Below are positions 30,295 to 37,159 of a stretch of 37,609 nt of DNA, in pieces. The stretch comes from a virus, in IMG/VR virus record IMGVR_UViG_3300042895_000263, positions 1-37,609 of that record, one strand, 5' to 3'. The first letter of the stretch is position 1; every line of letters begins with the position of its first letter. A model generated the notes under the pieces. The model was given only the letters and a program-made list of their open reading frames with translations, was not told the DNA's origin and searched no databases. Both the position numbers and the translations under genes were made by a program.

Positions 30295-31984
30295 AGTACT
30301 AGCCGCATTTTCTATTGTTATAGGAACATCTTTATTTATGCCTTTTGCCTTTGCTGAGCAAACAGGACCTGCAACTATTACTTGCGCTAAAGAAGATGGA
30401 ACTGAAAAAACAACAAATGTTAATTGGAACAATGCAAACATTTATTTTAAAGATAAAGGTGACATTGCTCGTTTATTTTGCGAAGGTGGGCATTCTGGTG
30501 GATGGCCTATATTTGTAAGCACATCAGTTCCTGATGGTCCGTTTCGATATTATGGTGGGATAGTTCCTATTCCCGTTGAACCCACACCTGAGCCCGAACC
30601 TTCTCCAACTCCATTGCCAGTTCTGTCTCCCTCAGAGACTGCGACTGTTTTAGTCGAACCAACTCCAACTCTGAGTCCTGTACCCTTACCTCAGCCGAGT
30701 CCAAAGCCGACTGTAGAACCAAGTCCTGTGCCTCAGCCCGAACCAACTCCGACTCCAACTTCTTTACCAACACCTGATACATCTGCACCTTCTGTGCCAG
30801 AGACTTCGACTGTGACTGTGCAGCCAATTCCCGTTCCAATCGTTTCACCCGTGGCAACGCCGAGCAATAGCCCAGAACCAACCCCAACAATAGAGCCAAC
30901 GCCCCAGCCCCAACCCACTCCTGAATCATCTAATCTTCCTTCCGTTGATACCAGTACAGTAACATCAATACTGCCAGAGCAACCGATAAACCCAGAACCA
31001 TTACCTACTCCTCTTCCTGTTGAACCAACACCGAGTCCAGAACCTGTTCGTGAACCAACTCCTACACCAACACCAGAGTCTGAATCTACGCCTGCACCTA
31101 CACCAGAACCAGAGCCAACTCCAGCGCCAGAACCTACTCCTCAACCTTTACCTTTACCGATTCCCGCACCCGAGCCAGAACAGACTCTACCTCCAGTGCA
31201 AGAACCTTTACCTCAACCTGAGCCATTGCCAGAGCAGCCCGAGCCTCTAGAACCTGAGCCTTTACCCGAGCCTCCAACTCCCGTAGAAGAGCCTCCAGTG
31301 CCTCCTGAGGAGCCTCCTGTGGCTGTTGAACCGCCTCCTGAAGAGGAGGAACCACCCGTAGATGAGCCACCTAGCCCTGCTCCTGAGCCTGAGACTGAGG
31401 TTGCACCTGAACCTGAAGAAGAGGCTCCTGCAGAGGAAGTTCCTGCTCCTGTAATTCCTGAACCTGCACCTGAACTTGCACCTGAACCTCCTATGGTCGC
31501 AAGTCCTAATGCTACCACAGAAGAAAAAGAAATTGTTGCCGAAGCAATCATTGAAGCAGCAAATGGTGCTCCTGTGACTGCACAAGCAATCCAAGAAGCA
31601 GGTCTTGAGTACAAAGACTTGCCACCTGCTACACCTGTAGAAGTCCGTGAGGATGAGAATGGCAATGAAGTTGTCATCACAGCAGAGGTAGCAGCAGCAT
31701 TGGTAGTTCTTGAAAGTCCTGCTGAACTTCTAACTGCAATCTTTAATGACCCAGGTCAAGCACTTCTTGCTATTGCAAGTATTGGTGCTGATATGTCAGA
31801 TGAAGAAAGAGAAGAATCAGAAAAAATTATTGTTGCATCTGTTATTGCTGGTCAAGCCGCCGTTAATGCGGCAGGCATGGCAGCAGCAGCAGCCACTACC
31901 AGAACCCCGTCTGGTGGCGGTACAACTGGCGGAGGCGGAGCCTCTGCTGGTGAATCTAAAGCCGTAAGGAGACGCAAGCCTTGA
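30260..31984 (+). CDS. Exported proline-rich repeat protein (574 aa)
   Basis: ATG 30260 (GGAAG ten bases upstream; GTG 30254 and TTG 30257 are in-frame alternatives) starts a clear Sec signal peptide: basic SFARKSR, hydrophobic VLAAFSIVIGTSLFMPF and AFA before EQ (cleavage after about residue 32). A small domain with two Cys (42 and 74) follows, then about 320 residues of Pro/Glu/Thr/Ser repeats (PEPTP, PEPLP, PEEPP), then a helical Ala/Glu-rich domain (about 425-560) and a Gly-rich end with VRRRKP. No catalytic motif, LPxTG or lipobox. Such a rod could span the cell wall. Placed inside the lysis cassette; function unknown. Confidence 0.8.
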   Translation: MKFTYSFARKSRVLAAFSIVIGTSLFMPFAFAEQTGPATITCAKEDGTEKTTNVNWNNANIYFKDKGDIARLFCEGGHSGGWPIFVSTSVPDGPFRYYGGIVPIPVEPTPEPEPSPTPLPVLSPSETATVLVEPTPTLSPVPLPQPSPKPTVEPSPVPQPEPTPTPTSLPTPDTSAPSVPETSTVTVQPIPVPIVSPVATPSNSPEPTPTIEPTPQPQPTPESSNLPSVDTSTVTSILPEQPINPEPLPTPLPVEPTPSPEPVREPTPTPTPESESTPAPTPEPEPTPAPEPTPQPLPLPIPAPEPEQTLPPVQEPLPQPEPLPEQPEPLEPEPLPEPPTPVEEPPVPPEEPPVAVEPPPEEEEPPVDEPPSPAPEPETEVAPEPEEEAPAEEVPAPVIPEPAPELAPEPPMVASPNATTEEKEIVAEAIIEAANGAPVTAQAIQEAGLEYKDLPPATPVEVREDENGNEVVITAEVAAALVVLESPAELLTAIFNDPGQALLAIASIGADMSDEEREESEKIIVASVIAGQAAVNAAGMAAAAATTRTPSGGGTTGGGGASAGESKAVRRRKP

Positions 31985-32148
31985 AAATATTAAGAGACAT
32001 GGTTGACCAACTTTGGACACTGCTTGGCATGTTCATTGCATGGGTTGTTCTTGATGGAAGTGCCAAGACAGTAGTTGGCTATGCCATTGGTGGAACACTT
32101 ATTGCCTGGGCAATCACATACCCACTACGTAACCCGAAGGACGAATAA
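31981..32148 (+). CDS. Small two-helix membrane protein, TTG start (55 aa)
   Basis: TTG 31981 overlaps the upstream stop; AAGGAG lies ten bases before it, inside the end of the proline-rich gene. Two hydrophobic helices (LWTLLGMFIAWVVL and VVGYAIGGTLIAWAI) flank a short polar turn, with charged ends, so a helical hairpin in the membrane is expected. The stop shares a base with the next ATG. Holin or holin partner is the likeliest role, given the position two genes before the endolysin. Confidence 0.68.
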   Translation: MKILRDMVDQLWTLLGMFIAWVVLDGSAKTVVGYAIGGTLIAWAITYPLRNPKDE

Positions 32149-32390
32149 TGGACACATTTAAAAGTGTAATAATGAGAATCTTTGCTGTTATTGCAGCAGA
32201 ATCTCTTGGAGTTATTGGTGCTGGTTCCTTGGTAGGTATCGAAGTATGGCAAGCAGGAGTATTGGCAGGTGCACTAGGTGCAGCCCGCGTACTTGAGACT
32301 TTAGCCCGCTTCTACCTAGCAGACGGAAGCCTGACATCAGAAGAAATCAACGCAGCCTTTGCTAAGGTTGACAAGAAAGCGAGTGAATAA
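32148..32390 (+). CDS. Putative holin (80 aa)
   Basis: A mostly hydrophobic first half (IMRIFAVIAAESLGVIGAGSLV and VWQAGVLAGALGAARVLETLA) is followed by a charged tail (EEINAAFAKVDKKASE). Two membrane-spanning segments, size and location directly upstream of the endolysin with TAATG coupling are typical of holins, which open the membrane at a set time to release the endolysin. Family not identified by name; the neighbouring 55-residue protein is the rival candidate. Confidence 0.65.
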   Translation: MDTFKSVIMRIFAVIAAESLGVIGAGSLVGIEVWQAGVLAGALGAARVLETLARFYLADGSLTSEEINAAFAKVDKKASE

Positions 32391-32899
32391 TGGGACAAAG
32401 AAACGACTTCATCAAAACTGCAAGAGCAGAAATTGGTGTAATCGAAGGACCTAAGGACAACGAAACCAAGTACGGAGCCTTTACTAAGGCTAACTTCCTA
32501 CCTTGGTGTGGTTCTTTTGTGAACTGGTGTGCTAACGAGGTTGGCTTGAAGATTCCTTCATGCGTATCAACTGTTGTTGGTGCATCTGCATTCATCAAGA
32601 AGGGTCAGTGGGAAAAGGCTGAGGAAGCCACACCACTACCAGGAGATGTTGTCTTCTTTGATTTCCCGAACGACGGCGTAGACCGAATCTCACATGTTGG
32701 GATTGTGGTCAGGGACAATGGCGACGGTACTGTTACCTGCATCGAAGGCAATACTGCCCCAGATAAAAAGGGTGACCAGCGCAACGGAGGGCAAGTATGC
32801 CTAAAGAAGCGTGCTTACAAGAAGAAGAACGGGCCTGCCTTAAAGAAATCTGCTGCAGTAGTTGTGGTAGGATTCGGCAAGCCTGTATTTAAGTCATAA
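32390..32899 (+). CDS. Endolysin with CHAP domain (169 aa)
   Basis: Cleaves host peptidoglycan at the end of infection (amidase or endopeptidase). CHAP-type motifs: catalytic Cys40 in PWCGSFVNWC, His102 in ISHVGIV and the acidic/polar third residue in CIEGNT (E119 or N121); also PLPGDVVFFD, the usual strand before the His. No signal peptide, so it depends on a holin. The C-terminus is a short Lys-rich stretch (RAYKKKNGPALKKS) rather than a standard wall-binding domain, which makes it a minimal, single-domain enzyme. Confidence 0.9.
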   Translation: MGQRNDFIKTARAEIGVIEGPKDNETKYGAFTKANFLPWCGSFVNWCANEVGLKIPSCVSTVVGASAFIKKGQWEKAEEATPLPGDVVFFDFPNDGVDRISHVGIVVRDNGDGTVTCIEGNTAPDKKGDQRNGGQVCLKKRAYKKKNGPALKKSAAVVVVGFGKPVFKS

Positions 32900-32928
32900 G
32901 ACTTTTATACTTGAAAAAAGGAGAACCA

Positions 32929-33117
32929 ATGGATATCAATACACTTAAGCAAGTCTCGTTGTCATATGCTCGTGCAGCAGGTGCAGCGGTAGTTGCGATG
33001 TACCTAGCAGGAGAGACAGACCCTAAGAAGTTGGCTTACGCCTTCGCAGCAGGTTTTATCGGTCCAGTTGCTAAGTACTTCGACAAGTCAGCGAAAGACT
33101 TCGGTTTGACCAAGTAG
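32929..33117 (+). CDS. Small holin-like membrane protein (62 aa)
   Basis: ATG 32929 follows AAAAGGAGAACCA, a strong site; the earlier TTG 32911 in frame lacks one. Two short Ala/Gly-rich hydrophobic segments (ARAAGAAVVAMYLAG and KLAYAFAAGFIGPVA) are separated by a charged turn (ETDPKK), with a basic end (KSAKDFGLTK). Small proteins of this form occur next to endolysins in actinophages and may be holins or membrane regulators. Its TAG stop lies inside the first downstream hairpin. Confidence 0.65.
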   Translation: MDINTLKQVSLSYARAAGAAVVAMYLAGETDPKKLAYAFAAGFIGPVAKYFDKSAKDFGLTK

Positions 33118-33178
33118 GCTAAAGCCTACAAACTAGCCCCTCATTTTACTAGCAATAGTAGAGTGGGGGGCTATTTTG
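33114..33178 (+). terminator. Tandem hairpin terminator closing the late/lysis operon
   Basis: First GTAGGC-TAAA-GCCTAC (33114-33129), then a long stem of 18 pairs including G-T pairs (TAGCCCCTCATTTTACTA with TAGTAGAGTGGGGGGCTA, loop GCAA, 33134-33173) followed by TTTTG. It faces the leftward FmdB-like gene ending at 33305, so it may stop transcription from both sides. Confidence 0.85.
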
Positions 33179-33304
33179 TCGTCCATAGGATACCCCAAAC
33201 AGGTCGGAAAGATGGCGAGTTGCGCCACTTTCACGGCTCCCAGGTCATAATGTATGGGTCAGGGGTACTTATCGCCTCAACTCGAGGTCAATTTACTTTT
33301 GTTA
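33179..33304. other. Spacer between terminator and leftward gene
   Basis: No ORF or RNA gene seen. It contains one half-site of the left-arm palindrome (GGTCGGAA at about 33202) and one arm of a CTCAACT/AGTTGAG inverted repeat whose other arm lies in the next gene. Confidence 0.4.
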
Positions 33305-33481
33305 TCATCCGCCAGTTGAGTAGAAACCCTTAGCATTGAACTTTACAGGGGCAGAGTTATAGACCCTAGTCATGGGGTCATTGCAGGTATCGCAGTAGGG
33401 TATGATTTCATCATCTGTCATACCCCTGGTAATGATGACAACCTCTGAATCGTTCTCACATTTGTACTCGTAACTAGCCAT
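33305..33481 (-). CDS. FmdB-like zinc ribbon protein (58 aa)
   Basis: ATG 33481, preceded on the minus strand by GGAGGGTTGA; TGA 33307-33305. The opening MASYEYKCENDSEVVIIT, the second Cys pair in YCDTCNDPMTRVY and the ending KFNAKGFYSTGG match the FmdB family of small putative regulators (usual form: xYEYxCxxC, CPxC, FKGxGFYST). The first pair is reduced to one Cys (KCEND instead of CxxC), so zinc binding may be incomplete. It is the only leftward gene right of 3 kb, convergent with the late operon and divergent from the replication operon. FmdB proteins are common in actinophages; the role is not established. Confidence 0.82.
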   Translation of the reverse strand: MASYEYKCENDSEVVIITRGMTDDEIIPYCDTCNDPMTRVYNSAPVKFNAKGFYSTGG

Positions 33482-33620
33482 TCAACCCTCCAAGATTAGA
33501 GACTTAGTGTATCATAAAAGGGCGGGTAACCGTGGGGCGGAAACTTCAAATGACGGTGACGACATATGTCTGATTCCAACTCCCTGAACCACCATTAAAT
33601 TCTATGGGGGGTAGGGGGGC

Positions 33621-33657
33621 GTTTCTTAAAATCTGGCTCAGACAGCATTTAAGAAAC
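33621..33657. repeat. Inverted repeat GTTTCTTAAA ... TTTAAGAAAC
   Basis: Perfect ten-base arms around a 17-base centre that itself contains TCTG-GCT-CAGA. Located 34 bases upstream of the -10 box for the replication operon, so it is a candidate operator. As RNA on the minus strand it is not followed by a T run. Confidence 0.55.
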
Positions 33658-33690
33658 CCGTTTCGAGTAGCGGGGTAGTTTAGGGTCTGC

Positions 33691-33702
33691 TACAGTCATC
33701 CC
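33691..33702 (+). promoter_or_regulatory. -10 box placing transcription start at the ATG (leaderless)
   Basis: TACAGT (33691-33696) fits TANNNT and is followed by exactly six bases before ATG 33703. A start seven bases after the box would be the A of the ATG, and no Shine-Dalgarno sequence is present. No good -35 is visible. Leaderless genes with this layout are frequent in Actinobacteria. Confidence 0.45.
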
Positions 33703-34461
33703 ATGAACGAATTACCTAAGCATATTTCCTATTCCAGTCTAACCACTTGGCAAGAGTGTGGCTGGAAATACTATCTACAAAAAGTCGAAGGCGTTAAAGA
33801 AGCACACGCCGTATGGTTTACTGGTGGCTCAGCAGTACATAAGGCTACCGAGAACTATGACAACGCAGGCAACATTACTCTTGACTCTGCCTACCTTGAT
33901 ACCGTCTGGAACGATGCTTGGTTTGCCCAAGTAAAAGAAGACGAAGAACTCAACGGTGACATGAACACTTGGCAGTTTGCCAAGAAAGAAGACATGACAT
34001 GGTGGTATGGCGAAGGTCGCTGGATGTTAGAGAACTGGGCTAAGTTCCGCATGAACGGCTGGTCAGTCTATGAAGACTTCGTTGAAAAAGAATATGAAAT
34101 TGAAATCGATGACTCATCTGTGAAGATGGCCATTGACCGAGTGATGGTGGACTTCGAGGGGAATCGGGTGCTCCTCGACATCAAGACTGGTGCGTCATCT
34201 CAGAGGCATCCTTTGCAACTGGCTGTCTATGCGTGGGCACTGGAGAAGCAAGGGATATCTGTCGATAAGGCAGGCTTCTGGGATGCACGTACTGGTTACG
34301 TTTCGTTATGGAACCTCACCAATCTGCACTCAGACCGAGTAGAAGATATACTCAACACCTTTGATAAAGCACGCAAGGAAACAATCTTCCTTCCTAACAT
34401 GTCTAACTGTGGTCGATGTGGTATAACATCCTCCTGTAAATATGTTAATAGCAACGCATAG
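33703..34461 (+). CDS. Cas4/RecB-like PD-(D/E)XK nuclease with Fe-S cysteines (252 aa)
   Basis: Likely a DNA end-processing exonuclease in phage recombination or replication. Motifs: ISYSSLTTWQECGWKYY with Cys19; GSAVHKATE with His46; AIDRV with D145; LLDIKTG with D159 and K161; Q172 in LQLAVYAW; and the C-terminal Cys triplet C236, C239, C245 in NCGRCGITSSC. Cys19 plus this triplet is the four-cysteine iron-sulfur clamp of Cas4/AddB-like nucleases. No CRISPR array or cas genes are near, so a role in CRISPR adaptation is not implied. First gene of the rightward replication operon. Confidence 0.88.
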   Translation: MNELPKHISYSSLTTWQECGWKYYLQKVEGVKEAHAVWFTGGSAVHKATENYDNAGNITLDSAYLDTVWNDAWFAQVKEDEELNGDMNTWQFAKKEDMTWWYGEGRWMLENWAKFRMNGWSVYEDFVEKEYEIEIDDSSVKMAIDRVMVDFEGNRVLLDIKTGASSQRHPLQLAVYAWALEKQGISVDKAGFWDARTGYVSLWNLTNLHSDRVEDILNTFDKARKETIFLPNMSNCGRCGITSSCKYVNSNA

Positions 34462-34495
34462 AGTTCAAACTCGAACATGAATGAGGAGATAGAAA

Positions 34496-34924
34496 ATGAC
34501 TGGTAACTTCCAAGTTAGTAGCAAACTCTATGACGGACGTATATTCGTTGTAGCGTCAGAGACCTACGCAGGATTCTGCGAGGCTCTAGAAAGTGCAGTA
34601 GGCGTTGAGGAGTCACAAGACCTTCTTAAGCAGATGGCACAATCACTATCAGGTGCTCCACAGAATGCATCACAGGCAGTAGAGAACGTTCGTTCTTCTT
34701 ACCCTAATGCACAAGTAGACCACACTGCACATCCAACACAAACTTCTGGCAATACTATGGGACCAGAAGCAAAGAAGTGCCACCATGGTATTATGACAAA
34801 GCGACAGGGACAGGGTGCTAAGGGACCATGGAAGGGCTATATGTGCCCATCTCCAAAGGGAACTCCAGACCAGTGTGAGCCAGTCTTTATTCGTCGTAAT
34901 GATGCAGAATGGAATAGTTTCTAA
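34496..34924 (+). CDS. Zinc-site protein in the recombination module (142 aa)
   Basis: The N-terminal part is beta/alpha (FQVSSKLYDGRIFVVASETYAGFCEALESAV); the middle is Gln/Asn/Ser-rich and flexible; the C-terminus has KKCHHGIMTKRQGQ and GPWKGYMCPSPKGTPDQCEP, i.e. Cys/His groups that could bind one zinc. Proteins with this C-terminal zinc signature occur next to Cas4-like nucleases and helicases in actinophages (general recollection) and may bind DNA. GAGGAGATAGAAA precedes ATG 34496. Function not established. Confidence 0.72.
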   Translation: MTGNFQVSSKLYDGRIFVVASETYAGFCEALESAVGVEESQDLLKQMAQSLSGAPQNASQAVENVRSSYPNAQVDHTAHPTQTSGNTMGPEAKKCHHGIMTKRQGQGAKGPWKGYMCPSPKGTPDQCEPVFIRRNDAEWNSF

Positions 34925-34927
34925 ACA

Positions 34928-35719
34928 ATGAGAACACTTGCACGCGCCGTAGGTACTAAGGACATAGGTGGCGAACCGCTACCAACTGTCTTTCGTACCT
35001 TTGAACTCAACAAGGTCGTGTTTCGGCGTGCCGAAATCTCGATGATTGCTGGTACACCTGGTGCTGGCAAGTCTTCTGTTGCTTTAGCATTAGCATTGAG
35101 AGCAAAGGTTCCAACACTGTACGTCAGTGCTGATACCAATGCACATACAATGGCTATGCGATTACTATCTATGATAACTGGCAAGACTCAATCTGATGTA
35201 GAAATTTTACTTGAGACTGAGGTTGCTACTTCAAGGAAAGTAATCAATGACCATGCGCAGCACATCTTCTGGTCTTTTGATTCTAGTCCTACGCTAGATG
35301 ATTTAGACCAGGAGGTTGCTGCGTTTGAAGAACTATGGGGATGTTCACCTACTCTTATCGTTATTGATAACCTTATGGATATCGCTAACGATGGCGGAGA
35401 AGAGTTTGCAAACATGCGCTCTACTCTGAAAGAACTCAAGTACCTCGCAAGAGATACTAACGCTGCTGTTGTAGTACTCCACCATACAAAGGAGTCCTAC
35501 ATCGGGACACCGTGCCAACCACGTTCCTCTCTACAAGGAATGGTTGCACAGTTGCCCGCACTTATCTGTACTGTTGGCTCTGATGCTCCTGGTTTTATCG
35601 CCGTAGCACCAGTTAAGAACCGTTATGGTAAGGCAGACCCGACAGGCAACACTGCCTTTTGGTTGAACTTTAACCCTGAATACATGGATGTTTCTGACAT
35701 CGCTGAAAGGTTAAAATGA
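34928..35719 (+). CDS. RecA/DnaB-like ATPase, probable replicative helicase or recombinase (263 aa)
   Basis: P-loop GTPGAGKSS (42-50), Walker B LIVIDN (about 143-148, D147), then AAVVVLHHTKES (about 179-190), the His pair typical of the DnaB/RecA fold sensor region, and FIAVAPVKNRYGKADPTGNTAFWL near the end, which resembles the DnaB arginine-finger strand. It lacks the DnaB N-terminal domain, so it is a single-domain motor. It should act with the primase encoded downstream. Starts three bases after the preceding stop; its stop overlaps the next start (ATGA). Confidence 0.85.
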   Translation: MRTLARAVGTKDIGGEPLPTVFRTFELNKVVFRRAEISMIAGTPGAGKSSVALALALRAKVPTLYVSADTNAHTMAMRLLSMITGKTQSDVEILLETEVATSRKVINDHAQHIFWSFDSSPTLDDLDQEVAAFEELWGCSPTLIVIDNLMDIANDGGEEFANMRSTLKELKYLARDTNAAVVVLHHTKESYIGTPCQPRSSLQGMVAQLPALICTVGSDAPGFIAVAPVKNRYGKADPTGNTAFWLNFNPEYMDVSDIAERLK

Positions 35720-35808
35720 GTATCATCGACCCTATCGTACCTCACCCTGACTGGGGCAATCCGTTTCCTAACGTAGACCCTGATGAGTGGGAAGATGACG
35801 ATGACTAA
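35716..35808 (+). CDS. Acidic mini-protein (30 aa)
   Basis: ATG 35716 overlaps the helicase stop (ATGA) and the frame ends at TAA 35806-35808. The product is rich in Pro, Asp and Trp and ends DPDEWEDDDD. It may be a real coupled gene; short acidic peptides next to helicases can modulate protein partners, but no function is shown. It fills an otherwise empty space of exact length, which is the main support. Confidence 0.5.
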   Translation: MSIIDPIVPHPDWGNPFPNVDPDEWEDDDD

Positions 35809-36004
35809 AGATATAAACCAACTAAAGCCAGATTACACAAGGGCGATGGATATACGTGGTGAACCAACCACGGTATGCATCTGTGGATGTTACATTTGGA
35901 ATCTCAAAGTAGCCTTCGAACAAGATGGTACTATTGGGATGTATTTCAGAGATATGGAGTGTGCTGACTGTGGAACACAGGCAACCGCCCCAATTGAGGA
36001 GTAA
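35801..36004 (+). CDS. Small zinc ribbon protein (67 aa)
   Basis: Contains TVCICGCYIW (CxCxC spacing) and ECADCGTQ (CxxC), a single zinc ribbon. Several in-frame ATGs exist (35783, 35795, 35801); 35801 is preferred because GGGAAG lies six bases upstream and overlap with the 30-residue gene is then only eight bases. Zinc ribbons of this size are common in phage replication regions, and partner or nucleic-acid binding is likely; the exact role is unknown. Confidence 0.7.
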   Translation: MTKDINQLKPDYTRAMDIRGEPTTVCICGCYIWNLKVAFEQDGTIGMYFRDMECADCGTQATAPIEE

Positions 36005-36006
36005 GA

Positions 36007-36438
36007 ATGAAACTAACAACATATGCTTGGATAATGGCTGCTGTAGTCTTTGTGGGAACTTTGCCTCACGCTGTGGGTGCGATGTTTTTGGAAAGACAAA
36101 TAGCAATCAAAGAGAATTGCGCTAAGCCAATCTTTGGTGTAGTAGCAATATCCGAGATGAAGAAGATGGCAAAATGGATTGCAAAGGGCAAAGTCCTGGA
36201 GCAATACAAGAGTAATCATGAGTGGAAGTCACTCTTTACTCTATGGAACAGGGAGTCTCGCTGGGATTACACGGCGAACAATCCTCGTTCATCTGCTTAT
36301 GGAATACCTCAGATGCTTAATATGCCAGAGAATACTCCAATGAATAAGCAGATTGACTTAGGTCTCAAATATATCAAGCACCGTTACGGCAGTCCATCAA
36401 AGGCTTTGGCCTTTCATAATCGCAACGGCTGGTATTAA
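36007..36438 (+). CDS. Membrane-anchored lytic transglycosylase-like protein (143 aa)
   Basis: An N-terminal hydrophobic segment (about 6-27, YAWIMAAVVFVGTLPHAVGAMF) acts as a signal or anchor. The C-terminal half reads WKSLFTLWNRESRWDYTANN, then SSAYGIPQML and LKYIKHRYGSPSKALAFHNRNGWY: the ES-x-W-N-P-x-S-AYG-x-PQ arrangement of SLT/goose-lysozyme-like transglycosylases, with the Glu of NRESRW as catalytic acid. It should act on peptidoglycan outside the membrane. Unusual in a replication operon; GAGGAG precedes ATG 36007. It could help lysis, or weaken or remodel the wall during infection. Confidence 0.82.
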   Translation: MKLTTYAWIMAAVVFVGTLPHAVGAMFLERQIAIKENCAKPIFGVVAISEMKKMAKWIAKGKVLEQYKSNHEWKSLFTLWNRESRWDYTANNPRSSAYGIPQMLNMPENTPMNKQIDLGLKYIKHRYGSPSKALAFHNRNGWY

Positions 36439-36440
36439 TC

Positions 36441-36782
36441 ATGGGTGGTCGCGCAGCAAAGGCTAAAGGTGCAGGAGCAGAGCGAGATGTAGTCAAATAC
36501 CTCAAGCAATGGTTCCCGTATGTAGACAGGCGTTTAGCAGGTGCGACCCTTGATAAAGGTGACATCTCAGGTATACCTGGTGTTACTATAGAGATAAAGA
36601 ACCACGCTAAGATGGACTTAGCAGGGTGGACAGAAGAGTTGATAGTCGAGATGACTAACGATAAGGCTTGGACAGGCGTAGTTGTGCACAAGAGGAAAGG
36701 CAAGGGGAATCCTGGAGACTGGTACGCAACTATGCCTGTACATGTATGGGTAGAACTCTTAAGGAAGGCACTAGACAAGTGA
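36441..36782 (+). CDS. Holliday-junction-resolvase-like nuclease (113 aa)
   Basis: KGAGAERDVVKYL (E14), DKGDISGIPGVTIEIKNHAK with D41 and E51-I-K53: a compact PD-(D/E)XK nuclease core of the Hjc/phage endonuclease type. It probably resolves branched recombination or replication intermediates before packaging. It starts two bases after the preceding stop, with no good Shine-Dalgarno, so coupling is likely, and its stop overlaps the GTG of the primase gene (GTGA). Confidence 0.8.
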   Translation: MGGRAAKAKGAGAERDVVKYLKQWFPYVDRRLAGATLDKGDISGIPGVTIEIKNHAKMDLAGWTEELIVEMTNDKAWTGVVVHKRKGKGNPGDWYATMPVHVWVELLRKALDK

Positions 36783-37159
36783 ACGATGAAAACCCGAACA
36801 TCACTGCAATACTAGAGCACTATGGTGCTACAGTTCCAACCCGAAATGGTTGGGCTAAGATGAAGTGTCCGTTTCATAATGATTCACACGCATCAGCAGC
36901 AGTTAATCTGCAAGAAAATCTTTTCAAATGCCATGGATGTCAGTACAAAGGCAGTGGCTACAAAATCATTATGGATAAAGAGGGGGTAGGTTTTCGTGAA
37001 GCAATCAGCATCGCAGAAGGAATCCTTAACCAATGCGGCCAGGCATTACCACAGCGCATTGGGCGAGGCGGAAGAATATCTGGCAGGTCGAGGAATAACA
37101 ATGGAGCAAGCGACAGCCGTACGCTTGGGCGTCGTCTCAGAGCCGTTAACGGGTCATGA
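36779..37159 (+). CDS. Primase zinc-binding domain ORF (126 aa)
   Basis: GTG 36779 overlaps the resolvase stop. Residues 27-56 hold C30, H33, C51 and C54 (KCPFHNDSHAS, FKCHGCQYKGSG), the CHC2 zinc-binding domain of DnaG-type primases, followed by GVGFREAISIAEGIL, the usual helix after it. From about residue 85 on the sequence turns into Arg/Gly-rich filler (RIGRGGRISGRS), and the true primase sequence continues one frame over, in the next ORF. So this is the N-terminal part of a primase made from two reading frames or two proteins. Longer starts from 36668 are rejected (they read through the resolvase gene). Confidence 0.82.
   Translation: MNDENPNITAILEHYGATVPTRNGWAKMKCPFHNDSHASAAVNLQENLFKCHGCQYKGSGYKIIMDKEGVGFREAISIAEGILNQCGQALPQRIGRGGRISGRSRNNNGASDSRTLGRRLRAVNGS

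Larger units (their letters stand above)
33482..33702. other. Divergent intergenic region between FmdB-like and replication genes
   Basis: No ORF. It holds a TATGAT hexamer on the minus strand (about 33511-33516), a possible -10 box for the FmdB-like gene without a clear -35; G-rich runs (33605-33619); the inverted repeat 33621-33657; and the likely leaderless promoter just before 33703. Confidence 0.45.

Noticed and set aside
30567-31680. Long minus-strand frames opposite the proline-rich gene
   Set aside because: They arise from the repetitive Pro/Glu codons of the plus-strand gene; their products are low-complexity and have no start signals.
33703-34461. CRISPR-associated Cas4 function
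   Set aside because: The fold is Cas4-like, but no array, cas1 or cas2 is near; such nucleases are common in phage recombination modules.
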